64,000 bases of DNA, taken from Dictyophora rubrovolvata (Eukaryota; Basidiomycota; Agaricomycetes; Phallales; Phallaceae). The stretch covers positions 1,240,001 through 1,304,000 of the forward strand of contig CP114122.1 in assembly GCA_029959195.1 (NCBI GenBank), read 5' to 3'. Shown here piece by piece: positions 35,200 through 48,045 of the stretch; position 1 is the first letter of the stretch; each line of letters starts with the position of its first letter. The translations under genes and the position numbers were made by a program. The notes beneath the pieces are model-generated. The model was not told the origin of the DNA and searched no databases. It worked only from the letters and a program-made list of their open reading frames with translations.

Positions 35200-36431
35200 A
35201 TGATGCTTGCCCGTACGCTGGCTTTTCGTCATTATGCTAAAGCTTCTGTCCCCTGGGTAATGCAGAATGGCGTGGGCAGTGCAAGAAATATGGCTACTCT
35301 CCGTGAGATAGAACTGAGACTGAAGTCGGTCAAAAACATTGCGAAAATCACAAAGGTGATTGACCCTACAACTTGCACCCTTGTCACTTAATTAGTTTAT
35401 TTTGCTTATAGTCAATGAAAATGATTGCTTCTACAAAACTTACTAAAGCTCAACGAGCAATGAATGCTGCAAGAGCCTACGGTGCTGCAAACAACGGTAT
35501 ACTCTAAAATTTGTCTTCAGAAATTATGTTCCTAATTTTCGCCTTTCTTTTTAGAAATTTTTCAGCATGCAGAAGTTCCAGCTGAACAGAATTCCGAACC
35601 TCTGCGCAAACTCTTCGTCGTCATTTCTTCCGACAAGGGACTCTGCGGCGGTATTCATTCCTCCGTCAGTAAAGGCACCCGCCGTATCCTTGCGACAGGC
35701 ACCATCTCCGCAGATGGACCAGATGCAAAGTCTCAGAATACTATTCCGGCCGCTGATTCTCCAATCGTCGTTATAGGTGACAAATCGAAAGCTCAGCTTT
35801 CTCGGACTGTACCTAAGAATTTCGTGCTTTCCATGAACCAAATTGGAAAAGATGTTCCCACCTTTGCAGATGCTGCAGTTGTTACTGATCTTATTGTCAA
35901 AAGCGGCGTTAAATATGATTCAGTAATCATCGTTTATAACAAGTATGTCTCGGCCGTAGCGTTCGAAGCAGGCACCATAGAAGTTCTTAACGAAAAGGGT
36001 CTGCGTGAAGCTCGTGCGTACACCTTTAACTGCGTGTCGAGAACGCCTTATCAAGACGCCGTCCTTTTTAGCTGGTTTTAAAAGATATGAACAAGAGGAT
36101 GACACAACCAAAGACCTTGCTGAATTCACTCTTGCCAATTCTATTTATGCTGCAATGACAGAGGCGCACTGTGCCGAGCAGAACTCGCGGTAAGTGCCTT
36201 CTCAAAGAGCAGGCTGCTATTTGTATTTATATATTGATTATGATATAGACGCAATGCCATGGACAATGCTTCAAAAAACGCTGGCGACATGATTGATACA
36301 TTGACTATGAAATACAATCGTGGTCGCCAGGCTGCTATCACCAATGAATTGGTTGATATCATTACCGGTATTCTTTTATTTTTTCTGCCAGGTCGAAGTC
36401 TGACTTTTTTGCAGGTGCCAGTGCCCTTTAG
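35200..36431 (+). CDS. ATP3: Mitochondrial ATP synthase subunit gamma, about 317 aa
   Basis: Six exons (35200-35355, 35412-35496, 35555-36013, 36072-36189, 36249-36367, 36415-36431) fit. The gamma subunit is the rotating central stalk of F1. A mitochondrial presequence ([16 protein letters not shown]) precedes [20 protein letters not shown]. Family motifs are [36 protein letters not shown] and, near the C-terminus, [20 protein letters not shown] and [20 protein letters not shown]. The last exon encodes only five residues plus the stop. The Met at 35203 is an alternative start. Confidence 0.96.
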
Positions 36432-36649
36432 ATTTCATGTGGCTCAGATACAACTACGTCATTTTGTAAATGGAATATACCTATAGCCCTTTTTATTATC
36501 TACGAGACATTAAAGTTGCGTGAAAATAATTAGCAGAAAGTTCACGCATGACACGAATGCAATGTTAGAAATGCATTTTGTTAATAAGACCTAATAGCCT
36601 AAGTACAACATATCTCATAATATGCATGACATGGGGTTCCAAAGCAAAC

Positions 36650-37271
36650 TCAGAACTATAGACAAGTCAAATAACGTACGCGCCAAGTGAGCAAAATAAA
36701 CCTACCCGCAATGGAGTGAAAAACCAGCGGTTCTTTCCTGATGTGTATCGCTCCTCAAGCAATTTTTTGACGGTCTTCTTCGAGTCTTCACGGTGTGTGA
36801 CCTCTTTGAAAGTTTCCGCTGACACAACATTTTTGAAACCGTCCATCTCAATTTGGTATCGTGTTGGGAACAAATGCGAATAGTTGACAACCTAATGAAT
36901 AAAATTACGTACCGTCCACATGACAGATAGCAAAACATACCTTGATAAAGGGTTTAACCTTCGACCTCTTTGCAATAGTTTTCGCGCCCATACGCTTCGT
37001 TACTTTACGGGGGTACCGCTCAACACCGGCGACGATAGCATGGGGATAAGGACGTTCTTTTGTTCCTTCATCTGCGGCTTTTATTACGACAACTTTCTTG
37101 CCAGCTTGACGTCCTTGAATGACGATGGCAATCTGCCAAAAAGACCAAGTTAGCAAATTTTTCTTTCAGGACCCGAGCTTAGCTTGCCTTTCCGGCCTTG
37201 TAAACTGGAATAATAAAGTCAGAGGGGGTAGCAAGGGGTGTATTCGCAGAATTATACTCACCCTTGACCAT
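36650..37271 (-). CDS. RPL27: 60S ribosomal protein eL27, 136 aa
   Basis: Five exons fit: 37271-37262 (10 nt), 37204-37188 (17 nt), 37132-36941, 36891-36706 and 36655-36650 (6 nt, Phe plus stop). They give exactly 136 residues, the family length. The N-terminus [20 protein letters not shown], the core [17 protein letters not shown] and the C-terminus [13 protein letters not shown] are diagnostic of eL27. The second intron starts with GC (AAG|GCAAGC), a classic GC-AG intron. The tiny first, second and last exons are typical of highly expressed fungal ribosomal-protein genes. Confidence 0.95.
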
Positions 37272-37459
37272 TTTGAAGAGACCTGTAGGGGGATTAGAAA
37301 CAAACTGAAGAAGGCAAGAGGATCTCAGAGTAACTGTAAAGTTTAGGTAAGCAGTTTGAAACTCCGACTTTACGGTGTCTGTCTACCCGCCTGGCAAGTC
37401 TAATACAGTGCCAGCAAAATTGCATTTCGTACAAGATATTACATTTACAGTAGTAAATA

Positions 37460-40400
37460 CTATTCAGGGACCCATTTGCATAATACCTCTCTTTTAGCCA
37501 TTTGGACAGTCCCATTTCCTTCGGCAACAGTAATCCCAAACTCATCCTCATCGTCCGAGCCAGCATATATAGATACTTGCTGACCTTTAAAATCGCCATG
37601 AAGAACTATAGCTTGATCGTGAATAGTGGGCGAAACAGGAACCAAGAAATATATCGGAATAGTTATTTCTTCGGGTAAATCAGAGCGCGGCGGGGACTTG
37701 ACACGGACTTGAGCTGTCGTGGTATAATCGGAAGCAACTTGCAAGACTCTGATAAGTACGCCTTCAGCGTTATCATATGCACCATCATGCCAATGTTCAC
37801 CGCCATCTGCGCGAGGCTTGATAATGACACACAAACCAGGATGCCTGATTTCGGTGTCCAGTAACCAGGTCTCTTGGTCGATTTCTTGAAGGTAATCATA
37901 ATCAGTGAATCGTGGTTTATATTGTCATACCGCAAAAACGACTTACTAAATGCAACTCGGTCGTCGTCAATTGGATTTCCAGGAACAAACGGTGTAGCTG
38001 CAATAGCCGGGGTCCGTGCAAAGCCTGGTGTCGGCGCGCCATAGCCGCCTGGTGTCGGTGCAGTATACACGCCAGGTGTTGGTGCACTCAACCCTGACGG
38101 CCCAGGTGTCGGAGCCCCCAACAATCCGGGTGTAGGAGCTGAATACATATTACTACCAGGCGTTGGTGCGCTGTACGGCGTTTGCCCATCTGAAGGATTC
38201 TAATGACAACCTGTTGAGTTTATCACCGTTCAAGAAGTAGGTATAAACATACCCAGCGATCATCTCCGTCATGGATATTCCATGCATTACCACCTGGCTG
38301 ACCGGGCGTAGCACCACCCCAACCGCGACCAGGTGTTGTACCACCAATACTACCGCCTGAACTGTTGTAAGGATTAGGAGTACGTCCAGAAACGTTCCAT
38401 GCAGGGGTTTTGCCTCCATCCGCAAATGGATTTGGTGTACGAGCGGAGACATTCCATGCGGGGGTTTTACCACCTGCGTCGTATGGATTTGGCGTTCGCG
38501 CGGATGATGTCCAGGCAGGAGTACGCCCACCGAAAGGATTTGGTGTGCGATCCGATGGGCCCCATGCGGGGGTTCGCCCGCCACTGTATGGATTTGGTGT
38601 ACGGCCTGAGGCACCCCAAGCAGGCGTTTTGGAGCCATTCATATCGTTATAGGGGTTGGGAGTACGAGAGGACGGCATTGAACGAGGTGGTCCCATGCCC
38701 CCGGGACGACCCGCGGAATCGAGAGGTATTGGTTTTCCTCCTTGAGGATTGGGGCGCATTAATTTCTCTCTGTCTACTGTAACGATTTTATTCCCAGTGT
38801 TCAACTCCACGCGAATTTGAGTACCGTTGGCATCTTTGACGGTACCGATGTATCCTTTGAACGTGCCTGCAGTGACTATGACCCGTATACCAATGAGACG
38901 GTCGCGAGGTCCTCGGCCAGCACCTGATCCTGCAAATCCCCCCACCGGTTGGGCAGAACCGATGGCAGGATTCATTTTTGAAAGATCTGGCGAAATGCCG
39001 GGTTTCAACATATTCTTAGGTTGAACAGAAATGAGGGAACGAGCCCTGGAAACGAAAATACCGCCATTCTCAGATATTTCTCGATTGTAAAGAAAAACAA
39101 AGAATGATTGATGTATATGCAGGACGACGCCCTTGCGCCCCTGGGAATATAATCAAGTCAATGCGCTCCGAGACGATTCAGAGTATTCGAAACGTACCTC
39201 GCCATCCGTTTCCTTCACATTATCACCTGCGCGCAACTCGAAAGATTGTGCATCAGTCGCGGTAGCTCGTCGTGAATCCCGTCCCATTGTGATTTGGTGC
39301 GGCTGTACAAGACGGACCTGTCCATTTTGATCGAGGACACGGAAAGAATCTCGCTCAGTTTTGAAAATGACACCGACGGTTTGAGTGCTACGCTTCATTG
39401 GTCAAATGTATAAGAAGCAAGTGGAACAACATACTCTAGTTGCACAAGATCATGCAGCTCATAATTTCCTACGATGTTGGTGCTCGCACCCACTTCAGCG
39501 GCTTCCCGAAGATCTTTTGAAAAAACAGAGACCTGATCTGGATAGTGAGAATCATAACATGACAAATTTAATTTACTTACCTCCTGCAAGGACATGTCTG
39601 ATAAGAAAGTCACCACGTTGTCAACAACAGATACGACCAAGCCAGTTTCGTCGACATTATGTCCAGCCATAACTTTAACGTGATCACCAGGTTTAAATTT
39701 CTTCCTGACACTGCGAGCGGGAACCTCAACATCGACAGATTGACCGTCCAAATCAATTCCTTCCACTCGCATATTTACGATTTCTCCAGTGATGGATTGG
39801 ACGATACCATGCACACCGGTTTGCTCGCCTTCGAAAACTTCAACGTGATCACCAGGCTGCAAGACAACGACTGCGGCTTTCTTGGACGCATCTGCAATGA
39901 TTGATAGATTGACGTTGTTTTCTCTTTCTTCCCCATCCTGCTGCTTGACGAACTTGGTAATTTCGTCCAAAGTGGGATTAATGTCCTCAATTTGAATACC
40001 GGTTATTTTAATATCTTTCTCGATATAACCATCCTTGAAAGTATCGTTTTGAAAGACAAAAGCTTGCCCTTTATTTCGTCTGGCAACTGACTTGCGACCA
40101 TAAACTTTAATAACTTCTTCAACGTTGAAAAACTGCTGAGGAGGACGGGTATTAATAGAGAGCCCGGGTCCAGTCTTTTTTCTTTTCCTCCCATCTGAGG
40201 TCCCATCAAGTATTTCGTCTTTAGGATTAAGGTCAATACGAGGAATAAATCTCAAGCCGGCTTCTTCTCCATTGTCCGCGATGTCAACAACTTGTGCCAA
40301 ATCTCCTTGATATTTGCCACGTTTAATTCGCACCCAAGCACCAGGGGTCAAAGTGTTCTTCTTTTTTTTGTATTGCAATAGGGGCGCCATTTCTTCTATA

Positions 40401-41346
40401 GGTACCAGCGTGATACCACGAGAAGGGAACACATTGACCAATCCGCTAAGAGCCTGTTGGACTTGAGCTTGACTACGAGCCTCAACATAAATCATTCCAG
40501 GCAGGTTATCTCGTTGAAAGGCTGATAAGATTCTCAAAGGACGGGCAGTAAATTCCAAGTCAATGGCCTTCCGCATGAGACTGAAGCAGATATCTCGTTC
40601 TTTGCCAGGCTAGACGAAAACTGAGCAACTTGATTGTCATATAGTATTACAACATTCATACCCTGACTCTGACTTGCCAGAGATTGGCATCGTTGACGCT
40701 GGGCATTAAAAGCCTTTGAGGTATGTTTGCGAGATCGCCAGTATAGCGCGCCGCTCCGGATCTGCGATGACGACGAGCTATCTGTTCCGCAATGTCTTCG
40801 AAATCCTCTTCTTCGCGATCCTGAGCTTCTCTATCGAGCTTTTGATATAGAGCCGAACGTCGTCTAGCATCGTAGGCATCCCCTTCTCCCTCCACTCCAG
40901 GTTCAACCACGAATCCCTCTTGAAGAGTCGGTCAGCTAAATTAGCGACAAGGTCCCAAATATTCCTCACCTTCGCCTTCATCACCCGAGGACTCGGGCTC
41001 ATCTTCACTGTCTACCTGCGCCTCCACATCCAAAAAACGATTCACCATTTGTCTCTTGTGTGACCGCTACAAAAGCATGAAGTCAGGTTCGGGTGGACTT
41101 TGTGGCACATTGAATACATACCTTCCGCCTCTTTTTGCTTCGTCTGTCTTCCTCCTCTTCTTCTTCCTCCTCGTCTTCTTCCTCTTCCTCCTCTTCCTCG
41201 TCATTGTCATAACGCCCGCGACGGGGATCTTCGTCTTCCTCCTCCTCCTCCTCTTCCTCTCGTTCTTGCTCTTCCGGTCTCCGACGATCGGGAACACCTT
41301 CTTGAGCTTCCTCTTCGTTCCAATTCATATCTTCATCGTCTGACAT
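37460..41346 (-). CDS. SPT5: Transcription elongation factor SPT5
   Basis: About ten exons. SPT5 with SPT4 forms DSIF on elongating RNA polymerase II. The acidic N-terminus is followed by the NGN domain ([38 protein letters not shown]). Several KOW modules come next: [57 protein letters not shown] and [20 protein letters not shown]. The C-terminal repeat region has two types, TP(N)P/TPAW units and APTPG units. A final KOW-like region ([40 protein letters not shown]) ends at WVPE. Exon borders at the N-terminus (41.0-41.1 kb) and near 37.9 kb are approximate. Confidence 0.95.
37980..38690 (-). repeat. SPT5 C-terminal repeat region (CTR), two repeat classes
   Basis: Reading the minus strand, units of the form RTPNPY/F...GGKTPAW are followed, across an intron, by short SAPTPG/GAPTPG units. 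Thr-Pro pairs in such repeats are targets of Bur1/Cdk9 kinases in characterised fungi. The kinase link here is by family knowledge only. Confidence 0.85.
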
Positions 41347-41779
41347 GATGGATGGAGTGAAATGTCGCAGTTGAGTGGCAAGTGTCCGATCCTTAAACGC
41401 CCATAGCTTACATCATCAATGCAGACGAAGCAAAGCGACATATGTTGATGATGTACCGAGTCCTCAGAAGGAACAGGAGTCAATCTTCCTCCGCACCACA
41501 CTCTAATTTCTTTTAAAAAATCACAGCTTTTTGTCCCAAAATACTAGCTAAGAACATGCCGAATTATAGCTGTCACATGTCACATACAGACGTCACGTGC
41601 GCGGACTCTGAATTAGCTCTGGCCCATTTTTGCAATTGGAAAGTAGCAGGTCGTATTGACTCTGTCAGAAAACGACACTCCCGTTTGTGTTGTTTATGAT
41701 TTCTCATTTAATTGCTGGGCCCAAACAAGACACAATTTAGCACTAGCTTTGTCAAGTCCACTCGTTTGTTGGGGCATTT
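41347..41779. other. Divergent intergenic region, SPT5 / Zn2Cys6 factor
   Basis: This 0.43-kb stretch should carry the promoters of both divergent genes. A TGTCACATGTCACA segment near 41572-41585 is a repeated TGTCACA motif that could bind a regulator. This is sequence observation only. Confidence 0.5.
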
Positions 41780-44700
41780 ATGGAGGCTCCTTCGAACACA
41801 CCTCCTACCCAAGGCCCCTCCCACCCTCCCTCTGTTTCTGGGATGTAGGTTTTGTTTTTATCACTTCTTTTAATGCTCTACACTGTCATCCACCCAGAAC
41901 ACAAATTAGATCCCGCGTAACCGTCGTCTGTGCAGAGGTGAGACGTCCTTCTATGCTGAATTAGACCTTTACTAACGTTTACATGGACTTTAAGTGCAAA
42001 CGATTAAAGCTAAAATGTGATAGGTATGCATTATTGTCTAATACTGCGGGTAGATGAAGTTTTGAGATACCCCCTCTCCCCAGGCGCACCCCCTGCAGCT
42101 CATGCATAAAGCGAGATACAGTCTCCCGGTGTACATATTCTGCAGCCGCCGCTGAAAAGATGCACGTACCAATTTACATCATACTCGTCACGTGAAATTG
42201 ACGTTCAATTTTCAACAGCGATGTACAATCCCTTCACAACCGTGTCCTTGTCTTGGAAGCCCAACTCAGTCAGCTTACGTCCGGTCGAATGAGATTGCCT
42301 TCTGATTTAGATCGAGCACTGCTTGCGGTTGGGGCGTCCGGTAGTTCTGTCCTCGTTTCATTGGACGATGTAGCAGGTCTTTGGCTGGAGCACCTCGATT
42401 TGAGCCGCGACAGTAGTGTGGACTTGTGTCCGGCTGCATTCAATAATCTGGAACCAGATACAGTCCACTCTCTTTCCAAAACCCCTCCTGATACTTTTGG
42501 ATCACAAAACAAAGTTATCCCTCCATTAGCTTTCATTCCTCAGCTTGTGTCAAATGCGGTCACCCCCGAACTTGTAGCTCTCCTCCCGTCGACCTCTCAA
42601 CGTCCTGCTCTTCTTGATGTGCTCACCTCTATTTGCCGTATGCATCCATCGCTTAATTTTCCTCATTTTCGAGCCCGTGTCAACCTTATGTTTGTTGATA
42701 ATTCTGGTCCAGAGGAAATCGGAATTGGCCCTCCAAGAACGTCATTTTTGGAAAAGCCAAGTCTGAGCTTTTTTGCTGCCGCGGCTGCAGGCTTCGCCCT
42801 CGCATTGCAATGTGCTCCCAGTTTGACGATACCAACGTCTCCACGAACAGCATCGTCATCCGGCTCTCCTTCTCCCCAGACATTTCAACCCACTGCTTCT
42901 TCTCTCCTTTCGCTTTCCGGGCATGTTTTACAGATGATTGAAGATTTGAACGAACCCTTTGATTTAGATTTTTTGTATGCACTCATTTTGCGGTGCCTTT
43001 GTATGCTCCACGACGGCCATCCCCGCGTAAACCAAGCAATTTTCGCAGCCGTAGGTAAAATGGTGAATATAGCGCGAGTTATGGGTTTGCCAAGAGATCC
43101 GGATGAGTTCCCTCGCAAGTATTCTTTATGGGAGGCGGAAATGAGGAGGCGAGTGTGGTGGGACGTCTTTTATTATGATGTGTGGGTTCGCTCTTTTGAA
43201 AGTGGTATTTTTAAACTTACGCGCCTTGTCGGGTAGATTTGTGTCAGACTGCATGGGATTCCCACCGATGATTCCCGACGATCAGCATACATGTAGATTA
43301 CCGGCTGATGTGGATGAAGATGCTTTCGTTCCTAAATCTGTTTCACTGCCTCCTCCGTCAGATTACCTCTATTCCAGCAACTTTTCATACTTTTTGTTGA
43401 AATGCAAGTAAGTGCCAGTAGTCCAGCACTTAATATCTTTCTTTGCTCAGACTCTTGTAGACTTGCTCAGCTCGTAAAGAATATGAAGAAGCGTGTTAAC
43501 ATCAGTTCCGACCAGTCGGCATCGAATCCGGGTGGTCCGAATGGTGTAAATGGTGGGGCGACCGCTCAGGAACCATGTCTGGAAACGGCTAATCAAGCTG
43601 AGATCGAGGTTAAACAGTTTCTCAATGACTTACCTCAAGCCTATCAACTTGACCTCGAAGCCGATCCCTTCGACCCTACTTATTTGTCATCGAGTTCCTC
43701 TCCTCCAACTAGCAATGTGCCGCCCGCTTATCTCATCGTTCAACGTTGTGAACTTACCATCATTGCACATCAGTTGATTTTGAAGTTGTTTTTGCCGTTC
43801 CTCCGACGACCTGGTATCAAATCCTCGGACAACTCTATGATCGCACCGATCAACTCAGCCCATTCCATAATCAAAGCTGCGTCTATTGTCAAAGGAGTTT
43901 GGCAAAAACAGGCTATAGGAGGTAGCGATACTCCTGGAGTCGGTGCAGGCACTATACCATCATCCCACGGCGTCTTTTATCCTTTCTCTCGACAGGTGTT
44001 TGATGCGGCAGTTGTAGCGGCTCACATTGTCATCCGCTGTCCACAGTCCATTGTGTCGTCAGTGGCTATGGATGATTTACGATCGGCAATAGGAGCCCTT
44101 CAAGATCCGACGCTCACTACAGGTCGGGGAAGGTCATCACAACGAGGGGGTGTAGAGGGTGCTCCGAGTGAAGCTGTTACGGTTGTTCAAATGCTTTTGA
44201 GAAAAGCGGAAATGGCTCGAAGAAACTATACGCCTGTTTCTGCGGGGACGAAAAGAAAACATGATGAAGTCGAACCCAATTTTTCAAAAGGATTTTGGTT
44301 GCCTTATGTAGGTAGTGCTGTTGCGACAGATCTCAAGAGAGCTAGTTCTGTTGTTGTGAATGGTCATAATCAAACCTCGCCGACAAATAGATCAATTGAT
44401 AAGGTCGAAAGCTGTCTTTCCGGGTCCGTGGTCCGTTCTGTCTCTGAAAGAGACCAACTTAAATATCCCCCTTCATTGCGGTCGAAAACAAGTTCCAGCT
44501 CTCTTAATAAAATGAAGCCAGCTTCTGGCTCCTTGCATCATCGACGAGACTCGTCTCATTCTTCTAATTTATCTGTCGTCCCACCTCCACCCCTACCCGT
44601 ACTTCCTCCCGATCCAGATATGTTTGTACGGCCGAACACAGCAAGCGGTTTGCCTTCTTCCGTAGGATCTGAGTCTGCACCCAGACCAACGACTAACTAT

Positions 44701-45237
44701 TCGCATGGTACGACCTATACGATAGAAGAGTCACGGAATATTGGCCTCAGCGTCTCTCCGACGACCGCACGATTTCCCTCCCAAACCCCTTCCGCAACAG
44801 ATACACACGGTTATGCGCAGTCGTTTCCCCCACGGTCATCCAGCTCCACCCAGCCAGCGACTTATGATTCTACAACATACAATCCAGAGCATGATCGATC
44901 AGCTGCTGCCACCTCGTATTATGTCTTTCCTCAACCGCCCGTATCATCTGGCTTTCCAACTATGAATGATCATAGCCAGCCCCAGTCGCATCCGCGTCCA
45001 CACCCGCATGACACTGTTCAACCATCCCAACATATGATGCTGGACATGATTCCCGCTCAACATGCCATGGATACTAATGATGCTTCAAGAACAGTCAAGC
45101 AAGACGATCATCAACTACAGCGTCGTAATAGTCTTTCAACAACCGACGCCTCTTCCTTCAGTGCTGAAGGGTGGACAACTAACCCCGCCATATCGCGGTT
45201 CTCACACTCACCATGGGATTCTGGATATACGTACTGA
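41780..45237 (+). CDS. Zn2Cys6 fungal transcription factor
   Basis: The binuclear zinc cluster is split over exons 41780-41844, 41898-41937, 41995-42023 and one starting at 42084. Joined, it gives Cys at about residues 33, 36, 43, 49, 52 and 61 (CAECKRLKLKC then CSSC and SRC), the CX2CX6CX5CX2CX8C form. A short coiled coil (SLHNRVLVLEAQLSQL) follows, for dimerisation. The middle-homology region has HVLQMIEDLNEPFDLDFLYA, KMVNIARVMGLPRDPDEFP and RRRVWWDVFYYD joined to VFVSDCMGFPPM. The long C-terminus is Ser/Pro-rich and disordered, with His/Pro/Gln tracts. The intron before the coiled coil seems to use a GC donor (GCACGT). The regulon is unknown. Confidence 0.87.
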
Positions 45238-45545
45238 TCGAGGCAGGTCACCTCGACTAGCTATAACCTTTGTCTTTTTCCCTTCCAAAGAAGGCAGGAT
45301 GTTTTCCTGAATGTTTTTTTGCGCCCGCTTTCGATCCATCTTTCATGCATGCACCATACTTCTCCCTACATATATTGTATTGTGATAGAAGTGTATCTTC
45401 CAGCCATCTATCTATCTTATATCCTATTAATCGCATATCATAACCTCTTTATTTTACTTGTTTGCAATATACTATGATATAATTGAGAATTGTATGTGCG
45501 AATGGAGGATAAGATCGTAAAGGTATACACCCGCATACAGCACTG
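45238..45545. other. Intergenic region between convergent genes
   Basis: This 0.3-kb AT-rich spacer holds the 3' ends of the Zn2Cys6 factor gene and MTG2. No gene is seen in it. Confidence 0.6.
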
Positions 45546-47374
45546 TTAAATGCTTTCCGCCTTACTAGCAACAGGCAGAGGAGAAATTGAGGATCCTTCG
45601 GCATGCGCACGCTTTGACTGCTCTTGTCGCGATTCGTCAACGTATGTGCAAAATAGCTTGATAACCTGGTGTAAGTTTTGATTGTACTTGGCTGATACAG
45701 GAACAACGTCTAGAGGTCCTAGGTTGTCGTATACCCAAGCTTTCAACATCGACAGCTTCGTCCGAGCATCTTCGACGCGACTGTCATCCGGATCCGGATC
45801 CCCAGGGCGCGGTCCAAGTAAATCAGCCTTATTCGCTATAACCATTCTGCATTTAGAACTCAAGCCGGCTTGATGGCTTTCTAGTTCGTTTTTAAGAGTT
45901 TCAAGTTCATTCCATGGAGAATCGCCATTCAGATCAACAACGTATGTGAGAGCTCTCGCACGCTCGATACTTCGTAAAAAGTCATGCCCAAGCCCTATGT
46001 TCTGAGATGCCCCTTTGATCAGTCCTGGATTATCAGCGATAGTGAACCTAAATATTTCTCGACATTGTCGGAACGCGCGAGGCTGTCTCGGGTTTTCTTC
46101 CAAACCCTCGGTCAAGCGTTCCCAACTCTTCTGTCGTTCTATCCAGGATTCTTCAACAATACCTCCGCCGTCATACTGACCATTTTCAAAAACAACGGCA
46201 GTCCCGACTTGTGGGCTTAGTGTTGTAAAAGCGTATGCAGCAACTTCCGTACGTTTTCTAGTAAGAGCACTTAACAACGTGCTTTTCCCAGCGTTAGGAA
46301 ATCCGACGAGGCCGACATCGGCGATTAATTTTAGTTCTAATTCGAGTGTTACACGGACCCCATCTGTCCCCCTAGTAGCAAACTTGGGAGAACGGTTGTT
46401 CGGTGTAAGGAAATGTGGGTTCCCGTGTCCCCCTACCCCTCCTGGAGCGACCAGAGAGCCTTGATTTTTTAGCCGTGGGAGACCCAGTGGCCTGTTTGCT
46501 TCCTCTACAGCTTTCAAATGTTTTTCATCCGTTGTGAGATCGCACTGGTCTCCAAAGTCGAAGTATATGGGTGTCTGTCTTCGTTTAAACTCTTCCACTC
46601 GTCGCTGCCTCTCTTCATTGGCCAGCTTTGCTTCAGCTTCTCTGAAATCCTCACGATTCAGATTGTCGTCTTCATGTTCCGGATAATGAACCCAGCGACG
46701 TTGGCGCCTTTTGGCTCGTCTTTCTTCTACTGACAATTTTAGGTCTTCGTAGCCTTGTTCTTCAGCCTCCCAAACATCCGGGGAGCGGCGAGAATCCGTG
46801 ACTTCACGGATTATAGTGCCATAAGGAACTTTGAGAACGACGTCCGATCCCGCTCGGCCATGTTGCCAAGTCCCTCGTCCGTTGCCACCAGGACCAGCAA
46901 AGACACGGTTTGGCAAGCCGGACAAGGAGGTTAATTGCGCAGAAGGAACAATGTAAACTGAGCCACCAGAGCCACCGTTCCCTCCAGAGGGCGGACCAAA
47001 TGGTTTGAATTTTTCACGGTGAAATGCAACGCAGCCATCCCCACCCCTGCCTTCTAACATCAAATAGTGAACCTAGACTTTGAAAGACATTGTCTTACCA
47101 CCTCTGACAGTAATGATTAAATGATCTAGAAAAGTATCACTCTAGAATAGTTCGGCTCAGTAAAAGAATATGACATGTTTTGCCACTGGATAAGTAGCTG
47201 TACCCGCTGTCTTTTTTTCCACTCTATCCGTCTCTCTCGCTTGACAGCTTCAGAAATTCGACTTTCGGCAACACCTGATGCCAAAGAGTTGTGTGATATA
47301 CACCGTACCCTACAATTTCGGGGAACAAGCACGAAAAAATGCCGATGGATAGAGGTAGAGCGAAGTATCGGCAT
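45546..47374 (-). CDS. MTG2: Mitochondrial Obg-family GTPase (MTG2-like), 573 aa
   Basis: Exons 47374-47204, 47141-47099 and 47053-45546 fit. Obg-type GTPases bind and help assemble the mitochondrial large ribosomal subunit. The Arg-rich N-terminus is a likely presequence. The Obg domain starts at FLDHLIITVRGGEG and has the Gly-rich repeats GPPSGGNGGSGGSV and GPGGNGRGTWQHGRAG. G motifs are GFPNAGKST (G1), DNPGLIKGAS (G3), NKAD (G4) and SAK (G5). A charged insertion (about residues 160-260) splits the Obg fold, as in other fungal members. The first intron was placed so that QR joins SDTFLDHL. Reading through gives a stop. Confidence 0.93.
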
Positions 47375-47444
47375 TACATCAATTGTGTGACTAATGTAAC
47401 ACTGGATTCAAAACCTGGCCTTTTCCCCGTTGACTGCGATTACG
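47375..47444. promoter_or_regulatory. Very short divergent promoter region, MTG2 / small gene
   Basis: The MTG2 start and the ATG proposed for the next gene are only 70 bp apart in divergent orientation. If the second start is right, both promoters overlap almost completely. Confidence 0.35.
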
Positions 47445-48045
47445 ATGAGCACGGAAGGTGCGGATATGTATGATGTAGCCATTTTAAGCTCATCCTTAAT
47501 TCTAGGGCAATCTCAATATGTTCTCTCCTCCAATGTCCCTTTAATCAAGTCGCCTAGTTTGAGAGTGTCGCCTCCAGTGAATTCACTCTATTGACCATTA
47601 TGCACATAGCGGACTAAGCTTGCTCTCGTCAGGTCCAACTTCCAGAAGACATTCATCCACTTCCGGATAATGTAACAGCGTATGTGAGCCTACTCTAGTC
47701 ATATGTTTTTTGCAGCGACAAGTGTTCTCATATGGAACTCAGTTTGTCTATCCGTTTACACTAGAACCACATATAATCGCATGGGAGAGTTCACGTCACT
47801 CTACGCAGTCAGCCTCTGCTGCGCGACGAGAAGCATATTTACGCTCCAGGAGAGACGAAAAGGAACGGAGGAAACGTGAAGCACTACGGAGAGTCGCGCC
47901 GGGTTTCGAACCAAGTAATGGAGTCCTCGTTCCGGAAAAACCTGCGAACAGGAAAAGCCTGGATATAGCGTCTTCATCTGCCGATGATCCCATGCAAAAT
48001 CTGGTCGATCAATTGGAAGCATTGGAAACCCACCGAAAATCATGA
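47445..48045 (+). CDS. Small conserved-looking protein of unknown function
   Basis: The last exon (from about 47713) encodes RQVFSYGTQFVYPFTLEPHI followed by a basic helical stretch (AARREAYLRSRRDEKERRKR) and ends at 48045. An upstream exon (about 47633-47680, VQLPEDIHPLPDNVTAY) joins in frame through a very short intron. The first exon, from the ATG at 47445 (MSTEGADMYDVAILSSSLIL), is less certain. The coding character comes from the matching splice frames and from the well-formed C-terminus. No domain is recognised. Confidence 0.5.

Noticed and set aside
41067-41348. Long plus-strand open frames opposite the acidic start of SPT5
   Set aside because: They are shadows of GAG/GAA-rich codons read antisense as Leu/Pro/Ser-rich frames.
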